DNA of 30,324 nt from Pseudomonadota bacterium (GTDB lineage Bacteria; Myxococcota_A; Polyangia; Polyangiales; Polyangiaceae): contig JAEWOQ010000560.1 of the NCBI GenBank assembly GCA_023460875.1, positions 1-30,324 of the forward strand. Direction: 5' to 3'. Positions 14,851 through 22,364 of this stretch are shown here, piece after piece. The translations under genes and the position numbers were made by a program. Numbering within the stretch: position 1 is the first letter of the stretch; every line of letters begins with the position of its first letter. The notes under the pieces are model-generated. The model was not told where the DNA came from. It was given only the letters and a program-made list of their open reading frames with translations, and ran no database searches.

Positions 14851-16134
14851 TCAGGCGGCAGCGTCCTCTTCGTCCCGTCCGAGCAGGGCTTCGACGAACG
14901 CTTCTGGCGAGAACTCGTGGAGATCATCGGGGCGCTCACCAAGACCTACGTAGCGCACCGGCAGCCGCAGGGTGTCACAGATGCCCAGCACCACGCCCCC
15001 CTTGGCGGTCCCGTCCAGCTTGGTGAGCACGATGCCCGTCAAATCGAGGGCCTCGGCGAACTCCTTCGCCTGGGCGAGGGCGTTCTGGCCGTTGGTCGCG
15101 TCGATGACCAGCAAGGTCTCGTGGGGCGCTCCGGCGAGAGCCTTGGACGCGCTCCGCGCGATCTTCTGCATCTCCGCCATGAGGTTCGTCTTGGTGTGCA
15201 GACGTCCGGCGGTGTCGGCGAGGACGACGTCGGCGCCGAGCTCCTCACCTCTGCGGACAGCGTCGAAAATGACGCTGCTCGGGTCGGAGCCGTCCTTGCC
15301 GGCCACGACGTCGCAGCCCACGCGCTCGCCCCAGACCCCGAGCTGCTGCACTGCGGCAGCCCGGAAGGTGTCACCCGCGGCGAGCAGCACCTGGTTGCCC
15401 TCTCCGACGAGCTTCGTCGCGAGCTTGCCGATGGTGGTCGTCTTTCCAGCCCCATTCACGCCCACCAGGAGCACGACCGTCGGCTTCGTGCGGGGAACGA
15501 TGGCGCCCGCGCGACCATCCACGTCGAGGATGCGCCGCGCTTCGCTGCGGAGCGCTTCCCAGACCTTGGCGGGATCGTTCAGATCCCCGCGCCCGAGCCC
15601 CTCCCGGAGCCGCTCGAGGATCGTCCGTGTGGTGCTCACGCCCACGTCGGAGGTGAGGAGGACCTCCTCGATCTCTTGGGCGATGCTCTCGTCGATCTGC
15701 TGTGCGCCAGCGAAGAGGGAGCGGAGGCGGCCGAAGAAGCCTTCTTGGGCCCGGGAGCGAGCGAGCCCCCGACGCATGCCCTCGACGTCCACGACGGGGC
15801 GTCGAGGGGCCTCGAGCTCGACCTCGACGTCGACGGAGGTCGCCTCCGAGGTCGTGAGGGGCTCGACACCGGCTGATTCCGCTTGTGCGCCGCGGGCTGC
15901 TGGGACATCGACGGCGGGACCAGCTGCCGCTGGCGCCTGGTCCCGGGGACTCGGTGGCTGCGGGGTCGATGGCTGGGGCGCTGCGCCCGGGCGTTGGCGC
16001 GCCGCCTCACCGGCGCGAAGCTCGGAGCGCGCCTCCGTGGGCCGCGTCGCCGGCGCTTCGCCACCGCTCTTCTTGAGCAGGAAGAAGGCGACGATCAGGA
16101 TCGCCGCTACCACCAGAACGATAGCTATTGTCAT
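14851..16134 (-). CDS. ftsY: Signal recognition particle receptor FtsY
   Basis: A 427-aa SRP receptor GTPase. N-terminal membrane helix (residues 2-21, IAIVLVVAAILIVAFFLL), a long Ala/Pro/Glu-rich linker (25-125, the A domain), then the four-helix N domain and the G domain: GVNGAGKTTTIGKL (P-loop), DTFRAAAVQQL, DTAGRLHTKTNLMAEM, LTKLDGTAKGG and the closing GLGERPDDLHEFSPEAFVEALL. It docks SRP-ribosome complexes at the inner membrane for co-translational insertion. The membrane helix at the N-terminus is seen in several delta-group and actinobacterial FtsY proteins, unlike the E. coli form. A strong promoter lies just upstream. Confidence 0.97.
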   Translation of the reverse strand: MTIAIVLVVAAILIVAFFLLKKSGGEAPATRPTEARSELRAGEAARQRPGAAPQPSTPQPPSPRDQAPAAAGPAVDVPAARGAQAESAGVEPLTTSEATSVDVEVELEAPRRPVVDVEGMRRGLARSRAQEGFFGRLRSLFAGAQQIDESIAQEIEEVLLTSDVGVSTTRTILERLREGLGRGDLNDPAKVWEALRSEARRILDVDGRAGAIVPRTKPTVVLLVGVNGAGKTTTIGKLATKLVGEGNQVLLAAGDTFRAAAVQQLGVWGERVGCDVVAGKDGSDPSSVIFDAVRRGEELGADVVLADTAGRLHTKTNLMAEMQKIARSASKALAGAPHETLLVIDATNGQNALAQAKEFAEALDLTGIVLTKLDGTAKGGVVLGICDTLRLPVRYVGLGERPDDLHEFSPEAFVEALLGRDEEDAAA

Positions 16135-16172
16135 CGTATCGAGACCCCAGCGCCCATGCGCTCAGCGCGCGG

Positions 16173-16202
16173 ACTATAGGAACCGGCTCAGTGGGGCGTC
16201 AA
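16173..16202 (-). promoter_or_regulatory. Sigma70-like promoter of ftsY
   Basis: Minus strand: TTGACG (16202-16197), 18-bp spacer, TATAGT (16178-16173), about 40 bp upstream of the ftsY start. The -10 and spacer length equal those of the beta-barrel operon promoter. Confidence 0.75.
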
Positions 16203-16275
16203 TGGAAAGCCCGGGGATCCTTCGATTCTCGGAGAAGCAGGCTCGGGGTTCGGGCGCTGTGTCGCGCCGCTCACG

Positions 16276-18069
16276 TCACGGAGGCTCGGCATCTCGGAGG
16301 TGGCGCTCGACGTCTTCGTTGGGTGCGTTGGGCCCAAAAGCAGCCTCTTCGACCTGCTTCGCCCAGCGCGCCGTCGCTTGCTCGGAGCGGGCCACCGCCG
16401 TGTCGGCGATGTGCGCTGGAGTAGGGGGGAGGGGACCGGACCAGGGAGGGCCTTTGCGGCGGGCCCACGAGAGCAGCTGGTCCAGGATCGCGCGCCGCAG
16501 ACCGCTGAGATGGATCATGAGGCGGCCGCGGCGGGGGAGGGGGCGTTCGAGGGGCGCATGGCCCGGCGCTCGAACTCGCAGCCGTGGACCCGCCCCTTCG
16601 ATCGCGGGGGACCCCCTGTCGACCTCCAAGCGAAAATGACCGTTCGCGTCCGTCCGCGTCGTCGCGATGACCCGCAGCTGCTCGAGGGAAGGGAGCAACG
16701 CATCGATGACGGCGTCGACGATCGGTGTGCCCGTGTGAGCGTCGAGGACTTGACCCGTCAGGCCCTCCGCTGCGTCGTCGAGGACGTCGAGGGTGGCCCG
16801 TCCGGGAGGGACCCGCGGACGATCGTTCTCCACGTCGAGGGGGTGGCGGCCAGGGCGCCTCCAGATGACGAGCACCCAGCCCATGAGCGCGGCGGCTGCG
16901 GCGAGCCACGGGAGCCGCGACCAGGGGTTCGGAGGGGCGAGGGTGAGCTCGATGGTGGTCGGCGCTCCTGGGATCCACCAGGGCGCGTTCGAAACGTAGC
17001 GAAGTGTGAGTGGTGCTCCGGCGCCGCCGTGCTCTCGAGCGGCACGAAGGGCCGTGAGGAGCTCGTCCGTCGGCGCGAGGTGGAGACGCACGCCTCCGTT
17101 CGCGATCGGCCCGGCCCCGACGCGCTGATCGCGCCAGAACGCCTCGACGCTGCCCGTGGGGACTGCGCCGCGGGTCCAGCGCACGGCGAGAGCGAGCTCG
17201 GCGGGGAGCGCCTGTTCGTCGAGCTGAAACTCGGGGGGGCCGTCGACGCGTGCACGCGCCGTCTTCGAGACCTTGCGCAGGGCTTCGGCGGGAGCCCACG
17301 CCGCGTCGCCCTCGAAGCGCGCAGCGAGCGTCGCCGGGCCGGGAGGTCCGAGCTCTGCCGCAGAGAGCTCGAGCCTGCCGCGCTCTCCGGGGACGATCTG
17401 GGCGACACCGAGGCTGCGCCGTTGCCCGTGGGGGCTCTCGAGCGTCAGCTCGATGCGCACGGCGGACGAGGGCGCTGGGAGGAGCGCTCCGCCATCATCC
17501 CTCGCGAGATGAGGCGAGGCGTCGATCTCGAACACGTGCAGCGGCGTGTCCAAGGGGAGTTCGGCGGGCGTGGTGAGGACGAGGTCGAGGGCCTGGGGAG
17601 CCGGCGCCGCGACGAGCTCGAGCTCTGCGGCGCTCAGGAAGCCGTCCGGGTCCTCGTAGCGGAGGTGCATCGGGCTCCCCTCGAGGTCCGCCGCCACCTC
17701 GAAGCAGTAGACGCCGCTCGCGGAGGTAGAGAGCAAGAGCTCCTGTCCGGATCGGCGGAGCGGTTCGCTCGCGTCGCAGGGCTCCACGCTCCGCTGCGCC
17801 TGCTGGACCCGCAACCGCACGGACGCGCCCGACACGGGCCGCCCCGCGTCGTCGACCAATGCCCCCTCGACGCGGAGGCGGGCGTCGTCGCTCGCGCGCG
17901 TGACGCGGCCTTCCAGGGTCGTCGAGCCAAGGACGCGCAGGGAGCGCTCTGCGCCCGACGCATGGGCTGGACACCCCGCGAGGAGACCGAGGAGAGCGAG
18001 CGCGGCTCGTCGGGTACGCTCAGGAGCCCGCAGGGCCCGACCCGTCAATCGTGGGGATACGCCCGACAC
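16276..18069 (-). CDS. Ig-like / carboxypeptidase-regulatory-like domain lipoprotein with C-terminal membrane helix
   Basis: An approximately 597-aa envelope protein. From the chosen GTG (18069) a basic N-terminus leads to LALLGLLAGC, a lipobox or signal peptide. Then follow beta-sandwich domains (RVEGALVDDAGRPVSGASVRLRV, LTLESPHGQRRSLGVAQIVP, ALAVRWTRGAVPTGSVEAFW), one membrane helix (WLAAAAALMGWVLVIW) and a C-terminal regulatory-like domain (GQVLDAHTGTPIVDAVIDAL...TRTDANGHFRLEV). The role is unknown; such modules bind or display on the surface. The start is uncertain: the frame is open to 18435, including a 12-bp repeat read as REDQ, but the signal peptide fixes the true start at or just after GTG 18069 (a TTG at 18048 also fits). 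ATG 18150 would bury the signal. Confidence 0.72.
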   Translation of the reverse strand: MSGVSPRLTGRALRAPERTRRAALALLGLLAGCPAHASGAERSLRVLGSTTLEGRVTRASDDARLRVEGALVDDAGRPVSGASVRLRVQQAQRSVEPCDASEPLRRSGQELLLSTSASGVYCFEVAADLEGSPMHLRYEDPDGFLSAAELELVAAPAPQALDLVLTTPAELPLDTPLHVFEIDASPHLARDDGGALLPAPSSAVRIELTLESPHGQRRSLGVAQIVPGERGRLELSAAELGPPGPATLAARFEGDAAWAPAEALRKVSKTARARVDGPPEFQLDEQALPAELALAVRWTRGAVPTGSVEAFWRDQRVGAGPIANGGVRLHLAPTDELLTALRAAREHGGAGAPLTLRYVSNAPWWIPGAPTTIELTLAPPNPWSRLPWLAAAAALMGWVLVIWRRPGRHPLDVENDRPRVPPGRATLDVLDDAAEGLTGQVLDAHTGTPIVDAVIDALLPSLEQLRVIATTRTDANGHFRLEVDRGSPAIEGAGPRLRVRAPGHAPLERPLPRRGRLMIHLSGLRRAILDQLLSWARRKGPPWSGPLPPTPAHIADTAVARSEQATARWAKQVEEAAFGPNAPNEDVERHLRDAEPP

Positions 18070-18198
18070 GTGTCCGTCGGCATCGTACACGATTGGTGGA
18101 GGGGCGCACGACGAAAGGCCGCTTGCGTTCGGAGGCGCAGCTAGGACCATCGACTCGAGGGGCGCTCCGCCGTTGGGTTTGGGTGGGGCGCGCTGGTC

Positions 18199-18294
18199 TG
18201 TGCGGTGGCCTTCGCGCTGGTCTTCGCGCTGGTCTTCGCGCTGGTCTTCGGGCTGGTCTTCGCGCTGGTCTTCCCGGTGACCTTCGCGCTGGGT
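18199..18294. repeat. 12-bp minisatellite (about 8 units)
   Basis: The unit TTCGCGCTGGTC runs from 18211 to 18294 with variants (TTCGGGCTGGTC, TTCCCGGTGACC), and a degraded unit before it. It lies in the 471 bp between the divergent Ig-like lipoprotein and HEAT genes. In the minus frame it reads Arg-Glu-Asp-Gln repeats, in a plus frame Phe-Ala-Leu-Val repeats. I see no certain promoter in the rest of this gap. Confidence 0.85.
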
Positions 18295-18540
18295 AATGCG
18301 GTGGTTCTGGGCACGTGTGGGATAGTTCGAACGTCCAGGGTGCGCAGGGCTTCGTGTCTTGAAGACGCGAGCGCCATCTGCGGGGCGTGGGCGCCAGGCG
18401 AGCCTGTCGTCATGGCGTAGGAGTTCGGCACTCACATGGACACACGAAACCGCGACGCGCTGGGAAGACAGGCGAGAGATCGGACGAAAACCCTACGACC
18501 CACTCTCCCAGGTCATCTGAACGTGATATCGTCCTTCGAC

Positions 18541-19356
18541 ATGCAGCGCTTGCTGGTTGCCACCTTCGTCGCCTCGGCGCTCATGTTCGGAGGCGTGGTG
18601 ACCACCCGTCCTGCGAGCGCACAGGACGCGATCGAGCGACACATCTCACAGCTCAAGGGCAGTGAGGATTTCCGCGTGCGTACCCAGGCTGCGTTGGCCT
18701 TGGGCGCGTCGAAGGACAAGCGGGCGCTCGTCCCGCTGTGTCACGCCCTCGACGATGGAAATCGCACGGTGCGCATCGCCTCCGCGTCCGCTCTGGGCCG
18801 CCTCCGTCTCGGCGGTAAGGGGTGCCTCGAGCGGCGGCTGTCCGTGGAGGACCAGGAGGCGGTGAAGTCATCGATCCAACGAGCCATCGAGGCCGTGGGT
18901 GGAACGCGCGCCGAGGAGGCCGCCCCGACGATCGATGGCTCCACGAAGTACTACGTCGCCTTGGGCAAGGTGGTGAACGCGTCGCCGGAGCACGCGAGCA
19001 AGGTGCGCGCGAACATGACCGGCGCTGCCCGTGAGCTCGGAAGCTACGCGGTGGCTCCGGAGAACGAGACGCAGGCACAAGCCCAGGCGCTCCTGAAGAA
19101 GCACCCCAAGGTGAAGGCCTTCTATCTCGCCCCGACCCTGACCCCGCCCACCTACGAGGGCGGCAAACTGACGGTCCGGATCTCGGTGGCGATGCTCAGC
19201 TATCCGGAGAAGGTCATGCTCGGTCAGTTCTCCGTGAGGCTCACGCAAGAGGGCGTCTCCGCGAAGAACCCCCAAGCGGAGCAGGAACTCGTCGGCATGG
19301 CTGCGGAGAGCGCCATGAAGAAGTTCGCCCAGCACGCGGGAGCCCTTGGATCCTGA
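18541..19356 (+). CDS. Secreted HEAT-repeat protein
   Basis: A 271-aa protein with a signal peptide (MQRLLVATFVASALMFGGVV..ASAQD), then HEAT-like repeats (RVRTQAALALGASKDKRALVPLCHAL, RTVRIASASALGRL) and a longer C-terminal region with beta-strand character (KVKAFYLAPTL, GKLTVRISVAML, GQFSVRLTQEG). It is likely periplasmic. ATG 18541 is chosen because it starts the signal peptide; the open frame to 18436 adds charged sequence only. Next to it is a HAMP membrane protein on the same strand; a GC-rich hairpin (19361-19389) separates them. The function is unknown, probably a scaffold. Confidence 0.83.
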   Translation: MQRLLVATFVASALMFGGVVTTRPASAQDAIERHISQLKGSEDFRVRTQAALALGASKDKRALVPLCHALDDGNRTVRIASASALGRLRLGGKGCLERRLSVEDQEAVKSSIQRAIEAVGGTRAEEAAPTIDGSTKYYVALGKVVNASPEHASKVRANMTGAARELGSYAVAPENETQAQAQALLKKHPKVKAFYLAPTLTPPTYEGGKLTVRISVAMLSYPEKVMLGQFSVRLTQEGVSAKNPQAEQELVGMAAESAMKKFAQHAGALGS

Positions 19357-19360
19357 GGTG

Positions 19361-19389
19361 GGGCGGGGTCGAGGTGCCCGTCCCCGCCC
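19361..19389 (+). terminator. Possible terminator after HEAT gene
   Basis: GGGCGGGG (19361-19368) pairs with CCCCGCCC (19382-19389), an 8-bp GC stem with a 13-nt loop, 5 bp past the stop. No T-run follows, so it may work only as a pause or RNA end. Confidence 0.45.
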
Positions 19390-19551
19390 TCGAAAGGGGG
19401 GGATTCTTGCACGCGGGCTCGCGGCCCCTCTACGATCCGAAGAGCGCGCCACGCGTCCCTGGTCCGACCCTACGCCGAAGACCTGCGAAGGCGCTTCTCC
19501 CACTCCGATCCCCGAGAGATCCTACGTCCAAGCAGAGCGAAGCAGGCGATC

Positions 19552-20343
19552 ATGTCAGATGCAGCAATGACAGTGCGGCGTGGCGGACCGGGAAAGCGCC
19601 GCGTCCGCAACTTCCTCCTCGACCGGAACTTCCAGCTCAAGTACGCGGGGTATCTCGTCGCCATCGCGATGGTGCTGAGCGTCTCTCTGGGGGCGGTGTT
19701 GTGGCGCACGGGCGCGACGGTCGTGGCGCAGAGTCGCGAGAACGTGCGCCGGGGTGAGCAGATCGTCGCCCTCGGCAACGAGGTGGTCAGCGAGTCTCGC
19801 AAGGTCAGCGCGGTGGTTCGGATGAACATCGTCAAGGACCCAGACTATCGGGACAACCCCGACCTGCTGGCGGCCTTCAACGCGGACGCGGAGTCTCAGG
19901 ACGCGCGGCTCGCCTCGCAGCAGGGTCAACTGGAGCAGCAGCGCATCGAGCTCGCTGAGCAGTCGGAGCGACTCGCGTCCTCACAACGGCGCATGCTGTG
20001 GACCCTCGTGGTCGTCCTGCTCGTGCTCGTGCTCGCCATCGGTGCCGCGGGCATCGTCGTCACCCACAAGGTGGCCGGGCCGATCTTCAAGATGAAGCGT
20101 CAGCTGGGGGACGTCGCCGAAGGGAGCCTCCGCTTACCCGCTGGGCTGCGTAAAGGAGACGAGCTCGTCGAGTTCCACGAGGCATTCCGCGAGATGGTGG
20201 TCCACTTGAGGGAGGACCGAGAGCGACAGATCGCCGTGCTCGACGCGGCCCTCGCCGAGCTCCCGGAGGGAACGGGGGGGCCACGGCTCGAGGGTCTGCG
20301 GGAGCTTCGAGCCGATCTCGAACGGTCCCTCGACCCCCGCTAG
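19552..20343 (+). CDS. HAMP domain membrane protein (short, no output domain)
   Basis: A 263-aa protein with a basic N-terminal segment (about 30 residues, RRGGPGKRRVRN), TM1 at 31-53, a periplasmic helical stalk of about 95 residues including a Gln/Glu-rich coiled coil (ASQQGQLEQQRIELAEQSERL), TM2 at 149-171, and a HAMP-like domain at 172-224 (HKVAGPIFKMKRQLGDVAEG...LVEFHEAFREMV). It ends with a short helical tail. No kinase or methyl-accepting domain exists, so it probably signals through a partner or acts structurally. This is the second such protein in the window. Its stop lies 22 bp from the stop of the convergent YraN gene. Confidence 0.83.
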   Translation: MSDAAMTVRRGGPGKRRVRNFLLDRNFQLKYAGYLVAIAMVLSVSLGAVLWRTGATVVAQSRENVRRGEQIVALGNEVVSESRKVSAVVRMNIVKDPDYRDNPDLLAAFNADAESQDARLASQQGQLEQQRIELAEQSERLASSQRRMLWTLVVVLLVLVLAIGAAGIVVTHKVAGPIFKMKRQLGDVAEGSLRLPAGLRKGDELVEFHEAFREMVVHLREDRERQIAVLDAALAELPEGTGGPRLEGLRELRADLERSLDPR

Positions 20344-20365
20344 GCATCGGTAGCGCCTCGGGCGC

Positions 20366-20728
20366 TCAGAAGGCGCCCTCGACGTACTCCACGGAGGGAC
20401 CGGCGGCGCTGAAGCTCACCGCCGCCGCGTCGAACCGCATCCGTTCCACCGACAGGTCCCTGCGGTAGCGCATGCGCCACAGGCGCTCCCCCGCCCAACG
20501 GATGCGCCTCCGCTTGGCCGCGGAGATACTCCCGAAGCCGCTCGTCCAAGCGCCTGGGCCGCGGGTGCGGACCTCTACGACCGCAACCACCGCGCCCTGC
20601 CGCGCGACGATGTCGAGCTCGAGGGCCCCGAGGCGCAGGTTCGTCGCCTCGATGCTAAAGCCGCGTCCCAGGAGGTAGTCCACCACCACTCCCTCTGCTT
20701 CGCGACCCAACCGGTGGCGCTCGCTCAT
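20366..20728 (-). CDS. YraN / UPF0102 family nuclease-like protein
   Basis: A 120-aa protein. It has LGREAEGVVVDYLLGRGF, the N-LR-GALELDIVARQGAVVAVVEVRTR core (Asp-x18-GluVal-Arg layout of restriction-endonuclease-like folds) and FGSISAAKRRRIRWAGERLW. In most members the core begins G-E-I/L-D; here it reads ALELD, which keeps the E and D. The family is often found near rnhB/rplS and its role is unproven, perhaps in DNA repair or Holliday structure cleavage. ATG 20728 gives a standard length; the longer open frame to 21157 is antisense to the lipoprotein gene and not real. Confidence 0.88.
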   Translation of the reverse strand: MSERHRLGREAEGVVVDYLLGRGFSIEATNLRLGALELDIVARQGAVVAVVEVRTRGPGAWTSGFGSISAAKRRRIRWAGERLWRMRYRRDLSVERMRFDAAAVSFSAAGPSVEYVEGAF

Positions 20729-20756
20729 CGTCCTCCCCCGAGACCTCCAAAGCACA

Positions 20757-20793
20757 AAATGCGACGAGGCGCACCTGCTCGGTGCGCCTCGTC
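20757..20793 (-). terminator. Intrinsic terminator of Cys-rich lipoprotein gene
   Basis: Perfect 13-bp stem GACGAGGCGCACC (20763-20775) / GGTGCGCCTCGTC (20781-20793), loop TGCTC, followed on the minus strand by GCATTTTGTG. It lies 20 bp past the lipoprotein stop and ends that transcript before yraN. Confidence 0.88.
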
Positions 20794-20813
20794 CCTGCTC
20801 GGCTCCTACAACC

Positions 20814-21467
20814 TCAGTTGTGGGGTGGGTTGGCCCCGCCGCCGCCGCAGTCGCCGTTGTTCGGTGCGCCGCAAACAGTGCCCTCCGATGCGATCCGATC
20901 GTATTCGGTCCCGTTCTTGACGCAGTACGAGCCGGCGAGCTGCCCCCGCCCAACGCCCAGGTCGTCCACCAGCTCCCTGCAGGAGAAGCCGCTTGGACAC
21001 TCGCAATAGTTCGCGTTGGGATCCGGTCCCGCGCAGCGGCAGGAGCAGTACACGGCTCGGTCCGCTTGGCGATCCACGCGCTGCGGCAGCACCGCCACGC
21101 TGATGCGATCGCTGACCTCGGAGCCGTCCTGCCCGGGCACGCGACAGGAGGCGGCATAATCCGCCGACCCAGGCATGCAGTTCGCAGGGTCCTGACACTT
21201 CTCGGCCATCTGCTCCGTCTGGCCGTAGGGGCAGCTGACCCGTCCCTGGAACTGATTCACGAGGCAGACGCGCGTGAGGCACTGGAACGACTTGCTCTCG
21301 ACGTTCACCTGCTCCTCGGAGTACCCCGTGAACTCGGCCGTGTATTCGTCCTCTGGCGTGCAGGGGTCGCCCACCCCGCCAGGATCGCAGCCCAGGCTCA
21401 GCAGTCCCGTCGCCAAGAGCCCCAACGCAGCCAGGAGGCGGGCCCCGCGAACACTGTTCTCGCGCAT
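20814..21467 (-). CDS. Cysteine-rich lipoprotein, unknown function
   Basis: A 217-aa protein with a signal peptide (LLAALGLLATGLLSLGC; lipobox LSLGC) and 16 further Cys in the mature part, an even number that suggests eight disulfides. Cys clusters include YCSCRCAG and YCECPSGFSC, resembling EGF-like or similar small disulfide folds, and the tail is Gly/Asn-rich. It should sit on an outer or inner membrane leaflet facing an oxidising space. I chose ATG 21467 because GAGGAAA lies 6 bp upstream; ATG 21479 is possible. It is divergent from the TPR operon. Lipoproteins accompany known Glt gene sets, but a link is only a guess. Confidence 0.82.
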   Translation of the reverse strand: MRENSVRGARLLAALGLLATGLLSLGCDPGGVGDPCTPEDEYTAEFTGYSEEQVNVESKSFQCLTRVCLVNQFQGRVSCPYGQTEQMAEKCQDPANCMPGSADYAASCRVPGQDGSEVSDRISVAVLPQRVDRQADRAVYCSCRCAGPDPNANYCECPSGFSCRELVDDLGVGRGQLAGSYCVKNGTEYDRIASEGTVCGAPNNGDCGGGGANPPHN

Positions 21468-22105
21468 AATTTTCCTCATGATAGGGGGGCGACGAGCGGT
21501 GAAATTCCGTCGCTGCCGCAGCGGCGGTAAGCTACCTGACCTCGAAGAACGCCGTCAACGTCAATCAAACCGCGAAATTCGTTGAGCCTTCGCCCTCTGG
21601 TGAAAGCTTACCGCCCGAGCGGTCTGCGGGTGTGGCTCGACGCCGCAGAAGCCGCGCCCTGGCACCGTCACGCACCCACACTTCGACACGTCTCCTTCTC
21701 TTCCTTCTCGGGGCTCCCTTTCAGGGGTTCGCTCCCCCCTTGAGGGATCGGGCGGACATGAGCCGCCTGCCGAGGGGACACCCGAGCTCGAGACGAGTGT
21801 TGCGCATGGTCTTGCGTCCCGTCCTGCATCGAGGCCCTCCGCTGGCGAACGCGCTCTGCCGGCGAACGCGCTCTGCCGGCGAACCCCCCCCGCTCTCGAC
21901 GACGATTCCGGCGAGACTGGCTGGCGCTCCCATCGTTCCCCATGAGACGATGCCCTCCCTCGGCGGCGGCCGACATCATCCCACCCGGGGTGCCGCTGGA
22001 AGCGGCCCGCGGCCCCAGGATCCCCGTCGTTGGGCACCGAAGACCCAGGAATTTTACCTTGCTAAGAGAACCGTTGCAGCCGGGCGCAGGCACACCGAAG
22101 GGCGC
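21468..22105. other. Long intergenic region with inverted repeat
   Basis: The gap between the divergent lipoprotein (minus) and TPR operon (plus) spans 21468-22364. The left part holds an 11-bp perfect inverted repeat GGCGGTAAGCT (21523-21533) / AGCTTACCGCC (21605-21615) 71 bp apart, about 60-150 bp upstream of the lipoprotein start: a possible operator pair or RNA fold. Open frames of 150-166 codons occur on both strands here, but they are Arg/Pro/Ser-rich, lack ribosome binding sites and match no family, so I leave them out. Confidence 0.55.
21844..21884. repeat. 17-bp tandem repeat (2.4 copies)
   Basis: The unit GGCGAACGCGCTCTGCC occurs at 21844-21860 and 21861-21877, followed by GGCGAAC. 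It is in the non-coding region upstream of the TPR operon, followed by a run of eight to nine C. Confidence 0.8.
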
Positions 22106-22133
22106 TTGACAACTAATTGCAGTGGTATCTAAC
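22106..22133 (+). promoter_or_regulatory. Sigma70-like promoter of TPR operon
   Basis: TTGACA (22106-22111), 16-bp spacer, TCTAAC (22128-22133; 4 of 6 matches to consensus) within a local AT-rich patch. It leaves a leader of about 225 nt before the ATG at 22365. The -35 is perfect, the -10 moderate. Confidence 0.6.
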
Positions 22134-22364
22134 ATCCTCGCCCACCGGTCGGTATCTGGCCGTTCTCATTATGGTTTTCTCTTAGACGAACCGCTGGGGT
22201 CGCACACGAGGCGGCTTCCGGCGTTTCGCATTTCAGTCCCTTGTTCGCCTTCGTGGAAGAATTCCGCTGTCAGAGGCACACCCGCCTGTCGGCGACCCAA
22301 CACGCCCGGAAATCTCAGCCCGGCCACCTTGTGCGCTGAATCCAACGCTCACCAACGAGGACAC

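Noticed and set aside
14972..16639. 555-codon plus frame across ftsY
   Set aside because: Ser/Arg-rich shadow of ftsY; it also runs through the ftsY promoter into the next gene.
16300..18144. 614-codon plus frame across the Ig-like lipoprotein
   Set aside because: Arg/Glu-rich with no domain; the minus frame has a lipobox, beta-sandwich patterns, a membrane helix and a regulatory-like domain.
18205..18420. 71-codon plus frame with Phe-Ala-Leu-Val repeats, looking like a membrane peptide
   Set aside because: The hydrophobic stretch is just the 12-bp repeat read in this frame; GTG start without ribosome binding site and a non-hydrophobic rest.
21561..22132. Open frames of about 160 codons on both strands in the long gap
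   Set aside because: Arg/Pro/Ser-rich, no ribosome binding site, broken by a tandem repeat and C-run, no domain.
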